DNA from: an uncultured Alphaproteobacteria bacterium
GTDB taxonomy: Bacteria; Pseudomonadota; Alphaproteobacteria; Rs-D84
Direction: 5' to 3'
Assembly: GCA_937888635.1 (NCBI GenBank)
Contig: CALARG010000014.1
Coordinates: 1 to 6,094, forward strand
Length of the DNA: 6,094 nt
Shown piece by piece: positions 1-5,798 of this stretch (the first letter of the stretch is position 1; each line of letters starts with the position of its first letter). The position numbers and the translations under genes were made by a program. Under the pieces are notes generated by a model that had not been told where the DNA came from, made no database searches, and saw only the letters and a list, made by a program, of their open reading frames with translations.

Positions 1-10
1 TTCCAGATAT

Positions 11-33
11 AAAAAAACGCGTAATAACGCGTT
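11..33 (-). terminator. Rho-independent terminator, minus strand
   Basis: A six-base-pair stem AACGCG/CGCGTT (16-21 with 28-33) closes a TAATAA loop. On the minus strand it is followed by a run of Us from the A-tract at 11-17. The stem is short but GC-rich and the U-tract is good. Confidence 0.55.
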
Positions 34-99
34 GAAATTTTTATTCCAGACGCTTAGAGCATGAGGTTTCCACACCCCATCATGACAATTCATCATGAC
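11..99 (-). ncRNA. Candidate ~90-nt small RNA or attenuated leader
   Basis: The unit is bounded by a strong minus-strand promoter (106-135) and a hairpin plus U-tract terminator (11-33). The predicted RNA begins in a repeated TGTCATGATG element. It then has a small hairpin, TGGGG paired to CCTCA around a purine-rich loop (63-80), an A-rich linker and the terminator stem. A short reading frame (ATG GGG TGT GGA AAC CTC ATG CTC TAA) lies inside it, but no Shine-Dalgarno sequence supports translation. It matches no RNA family I recognise. It could be a free small RNA, or the leader of a minus-strand gene beyond the left edge with the terminator acting as an attenuator. The call rests on boundaries, not homology. 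Confidence 0.4.
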
Positions 100-100
100 A
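78..100. repeat. Direct repeat of CATCATGACA
   Basis: Two perfect 10-bp copies (78-87 and 91-100) are separated by ATT, and each contains the palindrome TCATGA. They sit at and just downstream of the predicted start site of the minus-strand promoter at 106-135. That position suits an operator or a 5'-end element of the RNA. The function is inferred from position only. Confidence 0.6.
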
Positions 101-105
101 CAGGT

Positions 106-135
106 ATTTTAACAGAATTTTGAAACAAATGTCAA
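106..135 (-). promoter_or_regulatory. Sigma70-type promoter for candidate small RNA
   Basis: Read on the minus strand, a perfect -35 TTGACA (130-135) is followed after 18 nt by TAAAAT (106-111), or after 17 nt by TTAAAA. Transcription would start near position 99. No credible long reading frame follows, but a terminator-like hairpin lies about 65 nt downstream, so the promoter seems to drive a short RNA or an attenuated leader. Confidence 0.6.
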
Positions 136-162
136 TTGCAAAGATGAATAAAAGTTTATGAT

Positions 163-196
163 AGTGGTTAGTGTAAGTGGTAAGTGGTCAGTGGTG
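163..196. repeat. Heptanucleotide tandem repeat AGTGGTN
   Basis: Five consecutive units can be read: AGTGGTT, AGTGTA (one base short), AGTGGTA, AGTGGTC and AGTGGTG. They lie in the intergenic space downstream of the amidase. The degenerate seventh base and one short unit indicate slippage-type evolution. No function is evident. Confidence 0.75.
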
Positions 197-216
197 AAAA
201 AGAATTAAAAACATTT

Positions 217-245
217 CGTCATTCCAGCAATGGCGGGAATAACGG
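217..245 (-). repeat. REP-like palindrome, possible amidase terminator
   Basis: An imperfect inverted repeat (218-225 with 236-243) extends by two further pairs (227-228 with 233-234) after one mismatch. The C220/A241 mismatch on the plus strand becomes a G-U wobble on the minus strand, so the structure is better as minus-strand RNA. It lies about 20 nt past the amidase stop and is followed on that strand by GAAATGTTTTT, so it may end that transcript. Its CGTCATTCC start resembles common intergenic palindromes of proteobacteria and the element at 5955-5984. Confidence 0.5.
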
Positions 246-265
246 CGAGTGGTGATGCAGATATA

Positions 266-1432
266 TTAAACTTCAAAATTATAATTTTTGACTGATTTTA
301 CAATGGCGTTGACCAATTTATCCTGGTGCGCGCCAGATTTTAATAATTTTTCTTCGCCTGGATTTGACAGGTGTCCCAATTCCAACAGCGCACCCGGCAC
401 GGTTGAACGCAACACCGCAAATGGCGCATGACGAACATCAGGACCGGGTTGCTGCACAATAGATGCGCGTTTGAATGATTTGGCACAGCCGTTGGCGTAT
501 TCTTCACTCATTTCCGCGACGGCATGCTGCTGCAGGGACGATAATGCAATGCGAATATTTTCTTCAAATTCGGTAAAGCCCTCTACCCCGATTTTGTCGG
601 CGGCATTTTCAGCCTCGGCCAGTTTTTTTGCTTCTTCGTCAGATGCCTTTTCAGACAGGGTATAGATTGAAAAGCCCTTCATCTTGCGCGATGGGTTTGC
701 ATTTGCGTGCAGTGATATAAACAAATCTGCATGGCGCGATTCCGCAATTTCTGCGCGTTGTCCCAACTTCAAATAACGGTCGTCACTGCGTGTTAAATAT
801 GTTTTAAATCCGTTTGAATCCAGTTTGTTTTTTAATTTCTTTGCAACAGATAATACAATATCTTTTTCGCGGGTTCCGCCCTTGCCTATGCAGCCGGGAT
901 CCTTGCCCCCGTGGCCGGCATCAATTACGATTATATATTTGCGCGATGCAGTTATTGCAGTTGTCGTCGTGGCCGACGATGTTGTGTATGATTCATTTGT
1001 CGCCGCAGGTGTGCCGGCCTTGAAATCCAAAACCAAACGATAATCATTGTCCCCATTTGGGTTCAGGACCATAATGCCAGATTTTGGAATTTGGGCAATT
1101 GGTTTCTTTAATGTGGCAACAATCTGAAGCGCATCGCCATTTTGAACCTGGGTCACAGATTTTACCAATCCGCCAGATGCCAAGGACGCAGTTATCCCGG
1201 TATTTGCAGATGTATTTGATAAATTTACAACCAACTGACCCGTTGGATAAGACAACGAATATGATGGACGATTGGCCGTTTCAATTACCAGGCGCGTTTT
1301 ATCACCCGGCTGAACGCCAGTGCGCATTGAACGCAGGGTATTGCGCGCAGCAAACGCCACGCGTGGCAACACAAACAGGCCCGTTAATCCCAAACCGGTG
1401 ATTTTTAAAACACTTCGTCTGCTGAATTTCAT
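266..1432 (-). CDS. amiC: Tat-exported N-acetylmuramoyl-L-alanine amidase (AMIN + Amidase_3)
   Basis: This 388-residue periplasmic zinc hydrolase should cleave the bond between N-acetylmuramic acid and the L-alanine of the stem peptide, the reaction that splits septal peptidoglycan. Residues 1-28 form a twin-arginine signal (SRRSVLK, hydrophobic core, AFA). Residues ~32-138 resemble an AMIN domain and end in YRLVLDF. Residues ~140-163 are a Ser/Thr/Ala-rich linker, and ~165-385 are Amidase_3. Zinc ligands are visible as H174 (DAGHGG), E189 (TREKD) and H242 (SLHANA), with catalytic Glu E351 (LLELGHLSN). The insert at ~260-300, including AENAAD, matches the regulatory helix region of AmiB/AmiC, so activation by an EnvC- or NlpD-like partner is inferred. 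I chose the ATG at 1432 because it gives a clean Tat signal. An in-frame ATG at 1474 lies upstream of the promoter boxes. There is no Shine-Dalgarno sequence, and the transcript is predicted to be leaderless. The symbol follows E. coli; the exact paralogue is uncertain. Confidence 0.93.
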   Translation of the reverse strand: MKFSRRSVLKITGLGLTGLFVLPRVAFAARNTLRSMRTGVQPGDKTRLVIETANRPSYSLSYPTGQLVVNLSNTSANTGITASLASGGLVKSVTQVQNGDALQIVATLKKPIAQIPKSGIMVLNPNGDNDYRLVLDFKAGTPAATNESYTTSSATTTTAITASRKYIIVIDAGHGGKDPGCIGKGGTREKDIVLSVAKKLKNKLDSNGFKTYLTRSDDRYLKLGQRAEIAESRHADLFISLHANANPSRKMKGFSIYTLSEKASDEEAKKLAEAENAADKIGVEGFTEFEENIRIALSSLQQHAVAEMSEEYANGCAKSFKRASIVQQPGPDVRHAPFAVLRSTVPGALLELGHLSNPGEEKLLKSGAHQDKLVNAIVKSVKNYNFEV

Positions 1433-1439
1433 GATGATA

Positions 1440-1468
1440 ATTATATCAAAAATCACAATATCATTCAA
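1440..1468 (-). promoter_or_regulatory. Amidase promoter, predicted leaderless start
   Basis: On the minus strand, TTGAAT (1463-1468) is followed after exactly 17 nt by a perfect TATAAT (1440-1445). The expected start, about seven bases after the -10, is position 1433, immediately before the ATG at 1432-1430. No purine-rich Shine-Dalgarno sequence lies between them. Confidence 0.7.
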
Positions 1469-1489
1469 GGCCATTTCAGGAATATATGA

Positions 1490-1518
1490 TTGCGTTTGGG
1501 AATTTATTCGGCTATGGT
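1490..1518 (+). promoter_or_regulatory. Glycosyltransferase promoter
   Basis: TTGCGT (1490-1495), a 17-nt spacer and TATGGT (1513-1518) predict a start near 1525. This leaves a 5' UTR of about 28 nt that contains AAAGGGAG (1538-1545), a good Shine-Dalgarno sequence seven bases from the ATG at 1553. The -35 box is about 20 bp from that of the divergent amidase promoter, so the two may share regulation. Confidence 0.65.
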
Positions 1519-1552
1519 ACAGGTATACTTAAAGCACAAAGGGAGTTTATTT

Positions 1553-2443
1553 ATGGCCACAACAAATGCAACGCCATTGGTATCGGTTGTTATACCTATG
1601 TATAACGCAGAAAAGTTTATTGATAAATGCATAACACACCTGGTACATCAGACATATAAAAACCTGGAAATTATTATTGTTGATGATGGCAGTACCGATG
1701 ACTGTGTCAATGTTTGCAAACAGTGGGCAAAACAGGACAAGCGCATAAAGATAATATCACAAGAAAACGCAGGCCCGTCCACAGCATCAAACACAGGAAT
1801 GGATGCTGCAAAGGGTGAATGGATTCACTTTCACGACCATGACGACTTTGTTAATCTGGACTATTTTGAAAAAATGGTAAATGCGGCGACATTGACCGAT
1901 GCAGACATATTGTGTGGCGAAGTTAATCAGCCCGACTATAACTTTCCTGTGTTTGACCGGATTGAAATCTGCACGCATATGGCAGATAAAATACTGACGA
2001 CACGCGCGAACAAATTTAAACCGGCGTGGCGATATGTTTATAAAAAAGAATTCTTGGACCGGACAGGCCTGCGTTTTGAGCCGGCAATATTTGGGGCGCA
2101 AGACCTGGTGTTTACCAGACCTGCAATTGTTCTGGCCAACAGCGTTGCGACCGTGCCAGGCGCACGATACAATGTTGTAAACACAATTACCGCATTGGGA
2201 AAACAACGCAAGAAGTTAAAGAAAGAAGCAACAAAGCCCGAGACCGAAGCCGCATGGCGCAGATATTGGCAATTCTTGGTTGATCATGATGTGGTTGATA
2301 TGCTGTCCGCACCAGAAGAACCATACAAAACAGAAACATTCAAGATGTTTAACAGACCGATATTCAGAAAAGAAATATTAACAAAAAGAATTCGTTATTA
2401 TCTGTTCGGAATTAACATAGGCACAAAACACATTAACCCATAA
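1553..2443 (+). CDS. Family 2 (GT-A) glycosyltransferase
   Basis: This 296-residue enzyme probably moves a sugar from a nucleotide-sugar donor to an envelope polysaccharide, lipooligosaccharide or other glycan acceptor. The acceptor cannot be told. The N-terminal half is a classic GT2 fold: SVVIPMYNAE at 11-20, the nucleotide-binding DDGSTD at 44-49, and a metal-binding DxD within HDHDD (D95, D97). The QD at 183-184 in AQDLVF occupies the place of the usual ED catalytic motif. The C-terminal third is basic (KQRKKLKKE at 217-225; KEILTKRIRYYLFG), which suits peripheral membrane contact. There are no membrane spans. The ATG at 1553 is preferred over a TTG at 1490 because the TTG lies in the -35 box while the ATG has a strong Shine-Dalgarno sequence. 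It stands alone rather than in a polysaccharide cluster, and it ends at a terminator shared with the convergent gene. Confidence 0.88.
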   Translation: MATTNATPLVSVVIPMYNAEKFIDKCITHLVHQTYKNLEIIIVDDGSTDDCVNVCKQWAKQDKRIKIISQENAGPSTASNTGMDAAKGEWIHFHDHDDFVNLDYFEKMVNAATLTDADILCGEVNQPDYNFPVFDRIEICTHMADKILTTRANKFKPAWRYVYKKEFLDRTGLRFEPAIFGAQDLVFTRPAIVLANSVATVPGARYNVVNTITALGKQRKKLKKEATKPETEAAWRRYWQFLVDHDVVDMLSAPEEPYKTETFKMFNRPIFRKEILTKRIRYYLFGINIGTKHINP

Positions 2444-2471
2444 AAAAAACGCCCAAATGGGCGTTATTTTT
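2442..2471. terminator. Bidirectional Rho-independent terminator
   Basis: A seven-base-pair stem AACGCCC/GGGCGTT (2448-2454 with 2459-2465) closes an AAAT loop. It is flanked by an A-tract on the left and a T-tract on the right. It therefore works on both strands and closes both the glycosyltransferase and the convergent exported-protein gene. It overlaps both stop codons or their edges. Confidence 0.9.
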
Positions 2472-3723
2472 ATTTACTGATACAATTCGCAAACGATTGT
2501 GCCAACAGCGATTGTTCCATTTGGGTCATTTCAACAACCGGTATAACATAACAGCGCGCACTGTCACGAATAATGAACGCCTTGGTTCCGCGGGTGTATG
2601 CGCGTTGCATATCGTCCATTTGGGCACTGGTTAAATAGGCATTATCAGCAAATGTATTCGCAGGATTTAAACCAGCGTTCACAACCTGATATGCGGTCTG
2701 ATAATCAAATACTTCGTGACGGGACACAATTTCCATCCAAATTGATTGATTTGCGTATGGATTTTCCGTTGGCATTGCAGGTGCCGCAGGGAATGCAGAC
2801 CCAACCGCAATCGCCGCCATTGTTTGCAGGTTTGTTGGCTGGTTTGAGCCCGTCGGGTGCGATACTGTGTTCAATTGTAAATTATCACCACACGCCAGAT
2901 TCATACGATTTGTATACCCCGCCAGAACAGCATCAACCGCCGCCTGCCAGTCTGCGCCTTTGGCATTCATTTCCAGGGACACAATTTTTTCAGCCCAACC
3001 AAAGATATCTGCACCAACATTGCCGGCACTGGCAAAACGCGTGACCATTTCTGCACTGCCCCCTGGGACACCTGCGCCACAATAATCGGTCAGGGCATTG
3101 TTTAATTTACTGCTGGTTTCATTACCATAGGCAAGCGCAACCGAATGACACGCCATGGCCGCCTCTAATTCCTGGCGGCGTTTTAGGCACAGGTCAGAAT
3201 TTGATTTAGACAACTGGTTCGCCATGCTGGACATGGACAGGTATGACATAACCTCTTGCTGGACATACGATGGGCAAAGGTGCGCAGCAGTATTGGAACC
3301 GTTTTTACCATTAACAGTATTTACGCCATATTGTGGCAACAGGATTTCTGTATCTTTCTGCAAACATAACAGCGCATAGTTATACAATTCATTTTCTGAT
3401 GCATATTGGCACTTTGACTGACGCTGGCCCGGGACAATGGTGACATCGCCACAGTAATCGGATAAGCATGCATAAATCTTTTGACGACAGGCCGTGTCAA
3501 CATCAGGCTGGGTCACCATAAAATAAGTGTTGCGCTGATTGTTCTTGTACGCCTGGGCAATGCCGGCGTTACCGCGCAGATTTGTTCCACCCGTTGATGG
3601 CGCGCCCGCAATTAAACCACGCCCCTGGCCCGGGTTATTTGCAGCACCTGCGGATACAGCAAACGCCCCACCAGACAATAAACACGCACCAATAAAACCA
3701 AATAAACCAAAGAAACGCTTCAT
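2470..3723 (-). CDS. Exported cysteine-rich protein of unknown function
   Basis: I do not recognise a family for this 417-residue protein. It begins with a Sec-type signal peptide (MKR, a hydrophobic core FFGLFGFIGACLLSGG, and likely cleavage after AFA near 22). A Gly/Asn/Ala-rich stretch follows to about 60. The mature part has 12 cysteines, at 79, 86, 91, 105, 120, 150, 179, 192, 215, 278, 391 and 414. Eleven of them lie in two blocks: 79-278 and the C-terminal tail. Even number and export suggest disulfide bonding in the periplasm or outside the cell. No enzymatic motif, repeat or transmembrane segment beyond the signal is evident. The ATG at 3723 is supported by GAGAGGGGA (3731-3739), seven bases upstream, and by the signal peptide. 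A longer frame would start 57 bases earlier, within the promoter. The gene is monocistronic, between its own promoter and the shared terminator. It could be a surface or structural protein, but that is a guess. Confidence 0.85.
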   Translation of the reverse strand: MKRFFGLFGFIGACLLSGGAFAVSAGAANNPGQGRGLIAGAPSTGGTNLRGNAGIAQAYKNNQRNTYFMVTQPDVDTACRQKIYACLSDYCGDVTIVPGQRQSKCQYASENELYNYALLCLQKDTEILLPQYGVNTVNGKNGSNTAAHLCPSYVQQEVMSYLSMSSMANQLSKSNSDLCLKRRQELEAAMACHSVALAYGNETSSKLNNALTDYCGAGVPGGSAEMVTRFASAGNVGADIFGWAEKIVSLEMNAKGADWQAAVDAVLAGYTNRMNLACGDNLQLNTVSHPTGSNQPTNLQTMAAIAVGSAFPAAPAMPTENPYANQSIWMEIVSRHEVFDYQTAYQVVNAGLNPANTFADNAYLTSAQMDDMQRAYTRGTKAFIIRDSARCYVIPVVEMTQMEQSLLAQSFANCISK

Positions 3724-3748
3724 GATTAAATCCCCTCTCGTTATGGTG

Positions 3749-3777
3749 ATTTTATCATAATCGCAAAAAAAAGTAAA
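3749..3777 (-). promoter_or_regulatory. Promoter of exported-protein gene
   Basis: On the minus strand, TTTACT (3772-3777) lies 17 nt before TAAAAT (3749-3754), with a T-rich spacer. The predicted start near 3742 gives a short 5' UTR of about 19 nt carrying a strong Shine-Dalgarno sequence (3731-3739). The -35 box is weak, so the exact boxes are uncertain. Confidence 0.5.
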
Positions 3778-3784
3778 CAATCAT

Positions 3785-3812
3785 TTGCATTGAAAAAATA
3801 TATTGTTAACAT
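3785..3812 (+). promoter_or_regulatory. Candidate prfB promoter
   Basis: TTGCAT (3785-3790), 16 nt and TAACAT (3807-3812) would start transcription at about 3819, next to the ATG at 3820. An alternative -10, TATATT (3799-3804), lacks a good -35 but would leave a 9-nt leader with a weak AGG. Either way the leader is extremely short. Neither pair is close to consensus. Confidence 0.35.
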
Positions 3813-3819
3813 AGGTCTT

Positions 3820-4891
3820 ATGATTATCGCAACAGACATCTTATCACAAATCGCCGACGACATTTCTGCCGTCAGGGGGTTTCTTTGACCCAGAAAAATT
3901 ACAATCACAAATCAATGAATTAGAAATTCAGGTAAATGCACCTGACCTGTGGGACAATCCAGACAACGCCCGTGTTGTGCTGCAAAAAAAGGCGGGACTG
4001 GAAAAAACACTGAAAGATTTACAGAATCTGGAATCGGAATATCAAAACCTGGCGGAATTGTACGAAATTGCACCAGATGATGCAGATGTATTGGGCGCAA
4101 TTGAAAAACTGTCCGTCGCGGCACATCAGGCAAAATTTATCACACTGTTTCGCGAACCTGCAGACAATAATGGCGCGTTCTTGTTTATTCAGGCCGGCGC
4201 CGGTGGGACCGAGGCACAGGACTGGGCGCAAATGCTGTCACGAATGTACGCCAGATGGGCCGAGAGACATGGATTTGTGACCGAAGTTATTGAAGAACAC
4301 GAAGGTGACACCGCCGGCATAAAAAATATCACATATCGCATTTCAGGCGACCGTGCATATGGGTGGCTGAAAAATGAAATCGGTGTGCACAGACTGGTGC
4401 GAATATCACCATTTAATGCGAATGGTAAACGCCAGACCAGTTTTGCATCGGTTGATGTGTGGCCTGATATTGATGATACAATTGAAATTGAAATAAATGA
4501 AAAAGACCTGCGGATTGATACATATCGCGCATCAGGCGCCGGGGGTCAGCATGTTAATAAAACTGACAGCGCGGTTCGCATTACCCATATACCAACAAAT
4601 ACCGTTGTCACATGCCAAAATGAACGCAGTCAGATTCAAAACCGCGAAATGGCAATGAAAATGCTGCGCAGTAAATTGTACGAACTGGAAATGCAAAAAC
4701 GGGCCGAGGCCGAAGATGCCGCCAAGGCTGCACAAAAGAAAATTGAATGGGGCAGTCAAATCAGAAACTATGTTCTGTACCCATATCAACTGGTCAAAGA
4801 TGTTCGCACAAATGTTGAAAAAACAGATTCTGGGGCGGTTCTGGATGGTGACCTGGATGACTTTATGCTGGCATCGTTGCAACAGGCATAA
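3820..4891 (+). CDS. prfB: Peptide chain release factor 2 with +1 programmed frameshift
   Basis: RF2 recognises UGA and UAA stop codons in the ribosomal A site and triggers peptide release. Translation starts at ATG 3820 and reads 22 codons to CTT (3883-3885). It meets an in-frame TGA at 3886-3888, skips T3886 and continues from GAC 3887 to the TAA at 4889-4891, giving 356 residues (E. coli RF2 has 365). The stop-recognition tripeptide SPF is at 196-198 and the hydrolytic GGQ is at 241-243. The preceding RASGA has Ala at 237, the position that is Thr246 in E. coli K-12 and Ala in most RF2s. The N-terminal helical region is ordinary in length. Without the frameshift, the downstream frame first offers a GTG at 3977, which would lose about 50 conserved residues. 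There is no strong Shine-Dalgarno sequence. RF2 level should self-regulate: low RF2 slows termination at TGA and favours the shift. Confidence 0.97.
3874..3889 (+). promoter_or_regulatory. prfB +1 frameshift site
   Basis: AGGGGG TTT CTT TGA C matches the E. coli prfB site (AGGGGG TAT CTT TGA C) at 15 of 16 bases with identical spacing. The internal Shine-Dalgarno-like AGGGGG (3874-3879) pairs with 16S rRNA. CTT is the slippery codon, and TGA followed by C is a poor termination context. Confidence 0.97.
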
Positions 4892-4899
4892 TACGCCAC

Positions 4900-4928
4900 T
4901 TGACAAAGCAGATTATTGACAATATAAT
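4900..4928 (+). promoter_or_regulatory. Perfect consensus promoter for the kinase gene
   Basis: TTGACA (4900-4905), exactly 17 nt, then TATAAT (4923-4928) match the sigma70 consensus at all 12 positions. It starts nine bases after the prfB stop. The predicted start near 4935 is three bases before the ATG at 4938, leaving no room for a Shine-Dalgarno sequence. No terminator separates it from prfB, so read-through from prfB is also possible. Confidence 0.8.
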
Positions 4929-4937
4929 AATTTTGTC

Positions 4938-5744
4938 ATGAAAGATATACCAAATCTTTATCGCGAAGCAATTATCACCCGGTATCCAGGCGCGCAAAAT
5001 TTGCGTTTGCCGACGGTGTCAGGTTCACTGAATAATGTAATTTATGCAGAAATTGACGGCAAAACCCGTGTTTTTAAGTTTGGCACGGCCGGGGCTGTAA
5101 AAAATAACGCACGCATCAGCAAACTGTATAAAATGCGCAAAATCCCCTGCCCTCAGATAAATGTTGGCGAATATAACGGCCTGTTTTTTGAAGAATATGA
5201 ACAGCTGCCAGGTACAACATTGTTTGAAGCCATACAAAACGGCATGGACGCAAATAAAATTAAGCAGATATATCGCGAAATTATAGAATGCTTTGCCAAA
5301 ATGGATAAAATTCCATGGTATGAAATATCAGACATTCCAAACAAGTGCGCGCACAAATTTGCAAAACAGCATATAACAAACGCAAATGGCGCAACATTGG
5401 GTCAGATATGTATGGCACTGGTTTATATGCTGAATATTGGCGACACAAAGGACAGCGCGGTCTATCATTCTGATATCACGCCCAAGAATACAATTGTGTC
5501 CGCAGATGGGCACTTGGTTGGTTTTATTGATATAGATTCTGTTGTAGTATGCAATGTAAACTATGCCTTTGGCATGATGGCAGCAAAATACATTCAGATG
5601 GGGTTTGATATTAACGACCTGTTTAATTTATACAACAAATTTGGCACAAAAAAACTAAATCAAAAGCGTGTTACTTTCTTAGCTGATGGAATGAATTTTG
5701 TAAAAAAGCAATTGTGGAAACACAGTCACAACAAACAAAAATAA
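4938..5744 (+). CDS. APH/choline-kinase-like phosphotransferase
   Basis: This 268-residue cytoplasmic kinase-fold protein is likely to move the gamma phosphate of ATP to a small-molecule hydroxyl, or possibly an amine-sugar. A loop SGSLNNVIYAE at 28-38 resembles the nucleotide loop. K47 (RVFKFG) is the probable ATP-binding lysine. FFEEYEQLPGTTL at 83-95 matches the hinge, and HSDITPKN at 177-184 is the Brenner catalytic motif (HxDxxxxN), with D179 as base and N184 as metal ligand. FIDIDS gives the metal-binding D198 with D200. Catalytic residues are intact, so it is probably active. The substrate is unknown: choline-, fructosamine-, homoserine- and aminoglycoside-type kinases all share these motifs, and nothing here argues specifically for drug resistance. 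It lies 46 bases after prfB under its own consensus promoter. No terminator is visible between it and the tRNA promoter. Confidence 0.82.
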   Translation: MKDIPNLYREAIITRYPGAQNLRLPTVSGSLNNVIYAEIDGKTRVFKFGTAGAVKNNARISKLYKMRKIPCPQINVGEYNGLFFEEYEQLPGTTLFEAIQNGMDANKIKQIYREIIECFAKMDKIPWYEISDIPNKCAHKFAKQHITNANGATLGQICMALVYMLNIGDTKDSAVYHSDITPKNTIVSADGHLVGFIDIDSVVVCNVNYAFGMMAAKYIQMGFDINDLFNLYNKFGTKKLNQKRVTFLADGMNFVKKQLWKHSHNKQK

Positions 5745-5760
5745 GACCGGCAGTCACGAC

Positions 5761-5788
5761 TTGCATTTTACACATAAATAATTATAAT
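5761..5788 (+). promoter_or_regulatory. tRNA-Arg promoter
   Basis: TTGCAT (5761-5766), 16 nt and a perfect TATAAT (5783-5788) predict a start around 5795, about four bases before the mature tRNA 5' end. It lies in the 54-bp gap after the kinase gene. Confidence 0.65.
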
Positions 5789-5798
5789 AGTGTCGTTT

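Noticed and set aside
1..83. Minus-strand reading frame from ATG near 83 running off the left edge, as a leader peptide or gene start
   Set aside because: It reads straight through a terminator hairpin, lacks a Shine-Dalgarno sequence and shows no family resemblance. It cannot be judged without sequence to the left.
163..196. CRISPR array
   Set aside because: The units are 7 bp with no spacers and no cas genes nearby. It is a simple tandem repeat.
814..1401. Plus-strand open frames inside the amidase gene, and similar antisense frames elsewhere
   Set aside because: They overlap well-supported genes, lack ribosome binding sites and encode no recognisable protein. They are by-products of the coding strand.
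1433..1474. Longer amidase start at 1474 adding 14 residues
   Set aside because: It would put a second hydrophobic stretch before the Tat signal. Both promoter boxes would fall inside the coding region, and no Shine-Dalgarno sequence supports it.
1490..1552. TTG start for the glycosyltransferase at 1490
   Set aside because: The TTG is the -35 element itself, and the added 21 residues do not belong to the GT2 fold. ATG 1553 has AAAGGGAG at ideal distance.
3682..3723. Lipoprotein signal in the exported protein (IGAC ending at Cys14)
   Set aside because: The hydrophobic segment continues past Cys14 and ends in a good signal peptidase I site (AFA). The stretch before the cysteine is too short for a normal lipobox.
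3886..3888. TGA recoded as selenocysteine or tryptophan
   Set aside because: The surrounding sequence is the standard prfB +1 slip site, and the protein continues in the shifted frame.
3977..4891. prfB starting at GTG 3977 as a simple open frame
   Set aside because: This drops conserved RF2 N-terminal sequence and ignores the in-frame frameshift site upstream.
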